Positions 59,099 through 64,000 of a stretch of 64,000 nucleotides of DNA are shown in pieces; position 1 is the first letter of the stretch; each line of letters begins with the position of its first letter. Both the position numbers and the translations under genes were made by a program. The notes under the pieces are model-generated. The model saw only the letters and a list, made by a program, of their open reading frames with translations. It was not told where the DNA came from and ran no database searches. The stretch lies in contig NZ_JACMSF010000022.1 in NCBI RefSeq assembly GCF_014257025.1, positions 58,134 to 122,133 of the forward strand. The letters are read 5' to 3'. The DNA is from Streptomyces cupreus. Its GTDB lineage: Bacteria; Actinomycetota; Actinomycetes; Streptomycetales; Streptomycetaceae.

Positions 59099-60703
59099 TC
59101 AGTTGACGTTGACGGCCTTCCAGGCCGCCGCCACCGCCTGCTGCTCCGGGCTGTTCGCGCCGTACAGGTCGCTCGCCGCCTGGAGGGTCGCCGCGCGGGC
59201 GCCCGCGTAGTTGGTCGACGAGGTCATATACGTCGACAGGGCCCGGTACCAGATCAGGTACGCCTTGGTGCGGCCGATCCCGGTGACCGTGGAACCGTCG
59301 TAGGTGGGGGAGTCGTAGGCGACGCCGTTGATCGTCTTCGCGCCGCTGCCCTCGGACAGCAGGTAGAAGAAGTGGTTGGCGACGCCCGAGGAGTAGTGCA
59401 CATCGAGGCGGCCGACCGTGCGGGACCAGTAGTCGGCGGAGTTGCCGTCCCTGCTGGGCTTGTCCATGTAGCGCAGCGGAGTGCCGTTGCCCCGGATGTC
59501 GATCTTCTCGCCGATGAGGTAGTCGCCGGCGTCGGAGGAGTTGTTCGCGAAGAACTCCACCGAGGTGCCGAGGATGTCGGACGTGGCCTCGTTCAGACCG
59601 CCGGACTCACGGCTGTAGCGCAGGCCCGCGGTCGCCGAGGTCAGACCGTGGGTCATCTCGTGCCCGGCGACATCGAGCGAGGTGAGCGGCTTGAGGTTGC
59701 CCGCGCCGTCGCCGTACGTCATGCAGAAGCACTGGTCCGACCAGAAGGCGTTGACGTAGGCGTTGCCGTAGTGGACGCGGCTGTAGGCGGCCACGCCGTC
59801 GCCCCGGATGCCGTTGCGGCCCAGCTCGTTCTTGTAGAAGTCCCAGGTCACGGCGGCGCCGTAGTGGGCGTCCACAGCGGCGGTCTGACGGTTCGTCGGG
59901 GTGCCGTCGCCCCAGACGTCGTCGGCGTCGTGGAAGAGGGTGCCGGTGCCGTTGGTGGCGCCGTTCAGGTCGTACGTCTTGTGGCCGCCGCGGCCCGCGT
60001 CGGTGAGGTCGTAGCCGCCGGATGCGGAGGCCGTGGTGCCGAGCGGGACCGTGCCGCTGTACTGGCTGGTCCCCGAGCCGGTCTCGATGGCCTCGAAGGA
60101 GTACAGCCGCTTGCCGGTGGCGGCGTCGGTGACGACATGCAGCTCGCTCGGGGTGCCGTCGTGCTGGAAGCCCTTGACGACCGTCTCGTAGGCGAGGACC
60201 GGCTTGCCGTCGGCGGCCCAGACGACCTTGCGGGGGGTCGAGGCCGTGCCGTCGGCCGCCTTGAGGGCGGACTTCCTCGCGGTGGCGGCGGATATCGCGG
60301 CGTCGGTGGACGCCACGGCTATCCGGACCTTGGTCGCCTTGTCGACGCCCTTCAGGTCACCGCCCTCGGTGACATGTGTGACCAGGTCGCCGCCGAGGAC
60401 GGGCAGGCCGGCATACGTCCGCTCATAGCGGGTGTGGACCGTGCCGTTCGCGTCCTTGACGACGTCCCGGACGACGAGCTTCTCCCGCGCGCCGAGCCCG
60501 AGCTCGCGGGCCGTCGAACCGGCGTCCGTCTGGGCCGACTTGATGGCGGCGGCGCGGGCCGAGGCGCTGAGGGGGAGGGCCGCGGTGGTGTCCGGTTCGG
60601 GTGCCGCGGAGGCGGGGCCGTTCTGCAGCGCGAGCACGACCATCGCGGCCGACCCGATCAGGGCGGAGGCGCGCAGGGCCGTCTTGCGTGATTGCTGACT
60701 CAC
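59099..60703 (-). CDS. Secreted M4 (thermolysin-like) metallopeptidase
   Basis: 534 residues. Signal peptide (ALRASALIGSAAMVVLALQN, cleavage near ASA-APE), FTP/PepSY propeptide (~40-215) and mature enzyme (~216-534). Zinc site VAGHEMTHGLTSAT and third ligand GGLNEATSDILGT are intact, with a catalytic His in SSGVANHFFYLL. It should digest extracellular protein with hydrophobic P1' preference. The GTG has GAAGGAG upstream. Converges with the M1 gene. Confidence 0.93.
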   Translation of the reverse strand: MSQQSRKTALRASALIGSAAMVVLALQNGPASAAPEPDTTAALPLSASARAAAIKSAQTDAGSTARELGLGAREKLVVRDVVKDANGTVHTRYERTYAGLPVLGGDLVTHVTEGGDLKGVDKATKVRIAVASTDAAISAATARKSALKAADGTASTPRKVVWAADGKPVLAYETVVKGFQHDGTPSELHVVTDAATGKRLYSFEAIETGSGTSQYSGTVPLGTTASASGGYDLTDAGRGGHKTYDLNGATNGTGTLFHDADDVWGDGTPTNRQTAAVDAHYGAAVTWDFYKNELGRNGIRGDGVAAYSRVHYGNAYVNAFWSDQCFCMTYGDGAGNLKPLTSLDVAGHEMTHGLTSATAGLRYSRESGGLNEATSDILGTSVEFFANNSSDAGDYLIGEKIDIRGNGTPLRYMDKPSRDGNSADYWSRTVGRLDVHYSSGVANHFFYLLSEGSGAKTINGVAYDSPTYDGSTVTGIGRTKAYLIWYRALSTYMTSSTNYAGARAATLQAASDLYGANSPEQQAVAAAWKAVNVN

Positions 60704-60874
60704 TCGGTCTCCTTCGTCGCTGGCCCCATGGTTGGGGCACAGGTGGGGCACAGAGTTGCGGCGAGCCAGGAGAGGGTGACATTGGAACCGCCCTGTTTGA
60801 CAGGGTGCGGTCAAGACTTTACGTGTTCGTATCCGAAAGCCGATTCTGAGGATCCGTTATACGGACGCCATCCG

Positions 60875-61825
60875 TTATACGGATGCCTCCCACTCCGTCA
60901 GAAGCCGGGCCAGATCGGGCGGCCAGACGGGTTCCGGTTCGGCGGTCAGCTCCTCGCGTGTCCACCAGCGCCAGGTGAGGATGCCGTCCTGGGCGTGCGC
61001 GGCGGCGAGTTGGGGGCCGGAGGGCTCGCGGCGTGGGCCTCGGGTGACGTAGATGTGCTCGTGCTGGTGGACGGGGGTGACCCCATGGGTGAAGTCGTGC
61101 TCCCAGGTGCACAGCAGCGGGCCCGGTTCCAGATCCGTCCAGCCCGTCTCTTCGCGCAGTTCGCGCAGGGCACCCTCGCGCGGGCTCTCCTCGGCCTCCA
61201 GGCCTCCGCCGGGCAGAGCCCAGTGGACGCCGACCTCGACGTTGTCGTAGCGGAAGAGGAGGACCGAGCCGTCGGGGGCGAGGACGGCGACCCGGGCGGC
61301 GCGGCGCGGGGTGCGCAGGGGCTTGCGCAGGACCGAGCAGGGGCGGGCCAGCCGGCGGTCCTCGCGGTGGTCGACGACCTCGTAGCCGAGCGCGGTCCAG
61401 AAGGCGAGGCCACTGGGGTTGTTGTCCAGGACGGCGAGACGTACGGCGGTGCGGCCCGCCCCGCGGAAGCGGTCCTCGACGCCCCGCGCGATCCGCCGCC
61501 CGAGTCCCCGGCCGTGCGCGCTCGCGTCCACCATCAGCAGGCCGATCCACGGGTCCGGGTCGTCCGGGTCGGGGTGGTGGGCGAGGGCGATGGCGATGCC
61601 GACCAGCCGCCCCTCGCTGCGGGCGAGCAGTACCTCGACGTCCGGGTTCGCCAACTCCTCGGCCAGCGCGGCCGCCACCTGCTCCGGCCGGATGTCGTCC
61701 GGGTCCGGGAAGTCGCCGCTCAGGGCGTGGAACTCGCGGTTGGCGGCGTAGAGCGCGGTCAGCTCGGTCAGCACCGCGGCCGGGATGTCGTGGTCGGGGG
61801 CGAGGGTGAGCGGCGTGAGATTCAC
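60875..61825 (-). CDS. GNAT acetyltransferase-Nudix hydrolase fusion protein
   Basis: 316 residues. GNAT domain ~1-160 (IGLLMVDASAHGRGLGRRIAR is the acetyl-CoA loop; NNPSGLAFWTALGYEVV). Nudix domain ~170-316 with the box GGGLEAEESPREGALRELREETGWTD (GX5EX7REUXEEXGU intact). Fusion implies two steps on one substrate, possibly a nucleotide-linked or CoA compound. A shorter GNAT-only or Nudix-only form would be normal. GTG chosen for N-terminus NLTPLTLAPDHD. Confidence 0.85.
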   Translation of the reverse strand: MNLTPLTLAPDHDIPAAVLTELTALYAANREFHALSGDFPDPDDIRPEQVAAALAEELANPDVEVLLARSEGRLVGIAIALAHHPDPDDPDPWIGLLMVDASAHGRGLGRRIARGVEDRFRGAGRTAVRLAVLDNNPSGLAFWTALGYEVVDHREDRRLARPCSVLRKPLRTPRRAARVAVLAPDGSVLLFRYDNVEVGVHWALPGGGLEAEESPREGALRELREETGWTDLEPGPLLCTWEHDFTHGVTPVHQHEHIYVTRGPRREPSGPQLAAAHAQDGILTWRWWTREELTAEPEPVWPPDLARLLTEWEASV

Positions 61826-61852
61826 GCCGGGCAACCTACCGCGCGGGACGCC

Positions 61853-61880
61853 GGAACCCCCGGCCGAAGCCAGGGGTTCC
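61853..61880 (-). terminator. Hairpin after terD-like gene
   Basis: ggaacccc pairs with ggggttcc 20 bases past the stop of the minus-strand TerD gene. Eight-bp stem, no clear T run. Confidence 0.5.
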
Positions 61881-61899
61881 AGCACAGCGCAGCGTCGAA

Positions 61900-62475
61900 T
61901 CAGACGTTGACGCCGAAGTCCTGCGCGATGCCCACCAGGCCCGAGGCGTAGCCCTGGCCGACCGCGCGGAACTTCCACTCCGCGCCGTTGCGGTACAGCT
62001 CGCCGAAGACCATGGCCGTCTCCGTCGCCGCGTCCTCGGACAGGTCGTAGCGGGCGATCTCGGCGCCGCCGGCCTGGTTGAGGATGCGGATGTAGGCGTT
62101 GCGGACCTGGCCGAAGTTCTGCGAGCGGGTCTCGGCGTCGTAGATCGAGACCGGGAAGACGATCTTGTCGACGTCGGCGGGGAGGCCCGCCAGGTTGACG
62201 TTGATCGCCTCGTCGTCGCCCGCGCCCTCGCCGGTGCGGTTGTCACCGGTGTGGACGATGGTGCTGTCCGGGGTCTGCTTGTTGTTGAAGAACACGAAGT
62301 GGGCGTCGGAGTAGACCTTGCCCTGCGTGTTGACCGCGATGGCGGAGGCGTCGAGGTCGAAGTCCGTGCCGGTGGTGGTGCGGACGTCCCAGCCGAGGCC
62401 CACGGTGACGGCGGTCAGGCCCGGAGCCTCCTTGGTGAGCGAGACGTTGCCACCCTTGGACAGGCTTACAGCCAT
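61900..62475 (-). CDS. TerD-family calcium-binding stress protein
   Basis: 191 residues, standard TerD length. SLSKGGNVSLTKEAPGLTAV opens it; FDLDASAIAVN, FFNNKQTPDSTIVHTGDNRTGEGAGDDEAI (acidic Ca sites) and YDAETRSQNFGQVRNAYIRI follow. Streptomyces TerD proteins act in stress and differentiation and need not give tellurite resistance. No other ter genes are near. ATG with GGGAAGGGA upstream. Confidence 0.92.
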   Translation of the reverse strand: MAVSLSKGGNVSLTKEAPGLTAVTVGLGWDVRTTTGTDFDLDASAIAVNTQGKVYSDAHFVFFNNKQTPDSTIVHTGDNRTGEGAGDDEAINVNLAGLPADVDKIVFPVSIYDAETRSQNFGQVRNAYIRILNQAGGAEIARYDLSEDAATETAMVFGELYRNGAEWKFRAVGQGYASGLVGIAQDFGVNV

Positions 62476-62643
62476 TGTTGGGAGTCCCTTCCCTCGTTTT
62501 GCGTACGAGCACGAAGCTACAGCTACCCGTATGAACGTCGAGAGGGGTACGCGAGGTTCCAGCTCGCTTTACTTTCTTTACTCGCCCTTCCGGGTGCGAT
62601 ATTCGGGTGACGTGGACCGGACAGACGCGCGACCATGGAGGGC

Positions 62644-63072
62644 ATGTCCGGTCCTTACGTCGTTCGCGGCTCCGTCTCGCTCCCCGAGGCCGAGCTCATG
62701 TGGCGTTTCTCGCGCTCGTCGGGGCCCGGCGGACAGCACGTCAACACCAGCGACTCCCAGGTGGAGCTCCGCTTCGACCTGGCGCGCACCGAGGCGCTGC
62801 CCGAGGTGTGGAAGCAGCGGGCGCTGCAGCGGCTCGCCGGACGCCTGGTCGACGGCGTCCTCACGGTCCGCTCCTCCGAGCACCGCTCCCAGTGGCGCAA
62901 CCGCGAGACCGCCGCCGTACGCCTCGCGGCGCTGCTGGCGGAGGCCACCGCGCCGCCGCCCAAGCCGCGCAGGCCGACCCGGATCCCCCGGGGCATCAAC
63001 GAACGCCGTCTGCGGGAGAAGAAGCAGCGCTCGGACACCAAGCGGGGGCGGTCGGGCCGCGACTGGGGATAG
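62644..63072 (+). CDS. arfB: ArfB-type peptidyl-tRNA hydrolase (ribosome rescue)
   Basis: 142 residues. The GGQ catalytic motif is in SRSSGPGGQHVNTSDSQVEL, followed by the conserved RSSEHRSQWRNRETA, and a basic tail (PRRPTRIPRGINERRLREKK, then RSDTKRGRSGR) that enters the empty mRNA channel. It releases peptide from stalled ribosomes. ATG at 62635 would add three residues; the ATG at 62644 fits homologues better but its GGAGG is close. Confidence 0.9.
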   Translation: MSGPYVVRGSVSLPEAELMWRFSRSSGPGGQHVNTSDSQVELRFDLARTEALPEVWKQRALQRLAGRLVDGVLTVRSSEHRSQWRNRETAAVRLAALLAEATAPPPKPRRPTRIPRGINERRLREKKQRSDTKRGRSGRDWG

Positions 63073-63159
63073 TCCCGGGCGGCCGTCCGTCACATCGGCA
63101 CCGTCTCCTCCGTCAGGTCAGTGACCGCACAGGTCACCACGAGAGGGTGTGACGGACAG

Positions 63160-64000
63160 ATGCCGACCGACCACGACTACCTCGCCCAGCGCTTCGAGGC
63201 GCACCGAGGACACCTGAGCGCCGTCGCCTACCGCATGCTCGGATCCTCCGCCGAGGCCGAGGACGCCGTGCAGGAGGCATGGTTCCGCCTCAGCCGGTCC
63301 GAACCGGCGCGGATCGACAACCTGGGCGGCTGGCTGACCACGGTCGTCGGCCGGGTCTGCCTGGACATGCTCCGTTCCCGTGGCTCGCGCGCCGAGCGGC
63401 CGCTGGAGGCCGTGGGGCCGGAGCCCGCCGCCACCGCCGCCGACCCCGAGCAGGACGCGCTGCTCGCCGACTCCGTGGGCGTCGCCCTGCTCGTCGTACT
63501 GGACACCCTGACGCCCGCCGAGCGGCTGGCGTTCGTGCTGCACGACCTGTTCGCCGTGCCCCACGAGGAGATCGCGACCGTGGTCGGCCGTACCCCCGCC
63601 GCCGCGCGGCAGCTGGCCAGCCGGGCCCGGCGGCGGGTGCAGGGCGCCGAGCCGCCGGAGGCCGACCTGGCCCGTCAGCGGGCGGTCGTCGACGCCTTCC
63701 TGGCCGCGGTGCGCGAGGGGGACTTCCACGCGCTGGTCGAGGTGCTCGACCCCGATGTCGTGGCGCGCACCGAGGCCGGGATCAGCACGGGGGCCCTGGC
63801 GGTGGCCAGGGGCGCGTCGGGCTTCGCCCGCCTCGCCCGCCTCACCCGGCCCGCGCTGGTCGACGGCCGGCCGGGTCTGGCGATGCTGGTCGACGGCCGG
63901 GTGGACCGGGTGCTGGACTTCACGGTCGTACGGGACCGGATCGCCGTGATCGACATCGTGCTGGACCCCGCACGCCTGGCAGAGCTGGACGTACGTCCGC
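63160..64000 (+). CDS. SigJ-type ECF sigma factor (3' end outside window)
   Basis: 280 residues visible, still open at the window end. Region 2 (YRMLGSSAEAEDAVQEAWFRLSR) and region 4 (LTPAERLAFVLHDLFAVPHEEI then VVGRTPAAARQLASRARRR) are followed by a SnoaL-like domain (AFLAAVREGDFHALVEVLDPD). This is a second, different SigJ-like factor besides the one at 595. ATG with GAGAGGG upstream. Any downstream partner is out of view. Confidence 0.85.
   Translation, partial: MPTDHDYLAQRFEAHRGHLSAVAYRMLGSSAEAEDAVQEAWFRLSRSEPARIDNLGGWLTTVVGRVCLDMLRSRGSRAERPLEAVGPEPAATAADPEQDALLADSVGVALLVVLDTLTPAERLAFVLHDLFAVPHEEIATVVGRTPAAARQLASRARRRVQGAEPPEADLARQRAVVDAFLAAVREGDFHALVEVLDPDVVARTEAGISTGALAVARGASGFARLARLTRPALVDGRPGLAMLVDGRVDRVLDFTVVRDRIAVIDIVLDPARLAELDVRP

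Overview
The window is high-GC, densely packed actinobacterial DNA, almost certainly a Streptomyces chromosome. The evidence is strong third-position G/C bias, many GTG starts, mycothiol synthesis (mshA), CarD, a PhoU/PhoR-PhoP locus, the MsiK sugar-importer ATPase, and a gene order phoU-phoR-phoP-lipoprotein-carD-ispD-ispF-cysS-rlmB-DoxX-nucleotidyltransferase-msiK that I recognise from memory as the S. coelicolor SCO4228-SCO4240 neighbourhood. Identifications rest on motifs read by eye and on recalled families; no database search was run.

Layout. (1) 1-14.2 kb is core chromosome: the end of a flavin oxidoreductase gene with a SigJ-type sigma factor, an XRE regulator behind a perfect 13-bp palindrome, an HbhA-like Lys/Ala-tailed protein, a DUF2516 membrane protein, a response-regulator/PP2C phosphatase, an NlpC/P60 wall peptidase, a methyltransferase, mshA, a YbjN protein, a secreted protein, an AraC/DUF2000 pair, an MFS transporter and phosphoglycerate mutase. 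(2) 14.2-28.3 kb is a small metal-protein pair (SCO4226-like nickel binder plus a Cys-rich peptide), the Pho regulon controllers with a PHO box, then carD, isoprenoid, tRNA-charging and rRNA-methylation genes, and msiK, ending at a tRNA-Thr gene.

(3) 28308-41386 is a 13.0-kb actinomycete integrative and conjugative element (AICE) inserted in the tRNA-Thr gene. Exact 44-bp direct repeats mark both ends. It carries int, xis, a replication block (DUF3631 helicase-like ATPase plus prim-pol), an FtsK/TraB-type DNA translocase, DUF2637/Spd-like spread proteins, and a GntR regulator with three copies of one palindromic operator. Two clusters of short repeats stand out: 12 copies of GTAGCGG beside xis and the ATPase gene, and 7 copies of the octamer CAGGGAGG right at the 3' end of the translocase gene, a good candidate for the transfer (clt) locus.

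(4) 41.4-52.8 kb is the most unusual region. It looks like a regulated conflict or signalling system joined to peptide modification: an EAD2/VMAP-C protein, a large SAV_2336-like/NB-ARC/TPR protein, a trypsin-like protease with the same type of EAD2 adaptor, a trypco2 protein, and two separate cassettes that each encode a 59-residue FxSxx-like peptide followed by an aKG-HExxH-type peptide hydroxylase. No radical SAM enzyme (FxsB) is present. Leu-TTA codons in the VMAP-C and NB-ARC/TPR genes suggest bldA-dependent developmental control. A 10-bp-phased GAAAC array precedes the second cassette.

(5) 52.8-64 kb returns to ordinary chromosome: acetyltransferase, phosphotransferase-like protein, quinone reductase, FAD oxidase, pentapeptide-repeat protein, secreted M1 and M4 metallopeptidases sharing a terminator, a GNAT-Nudix fusion, TerD, ArfB and a second SigJ-type sigma factor cut by the window edge.
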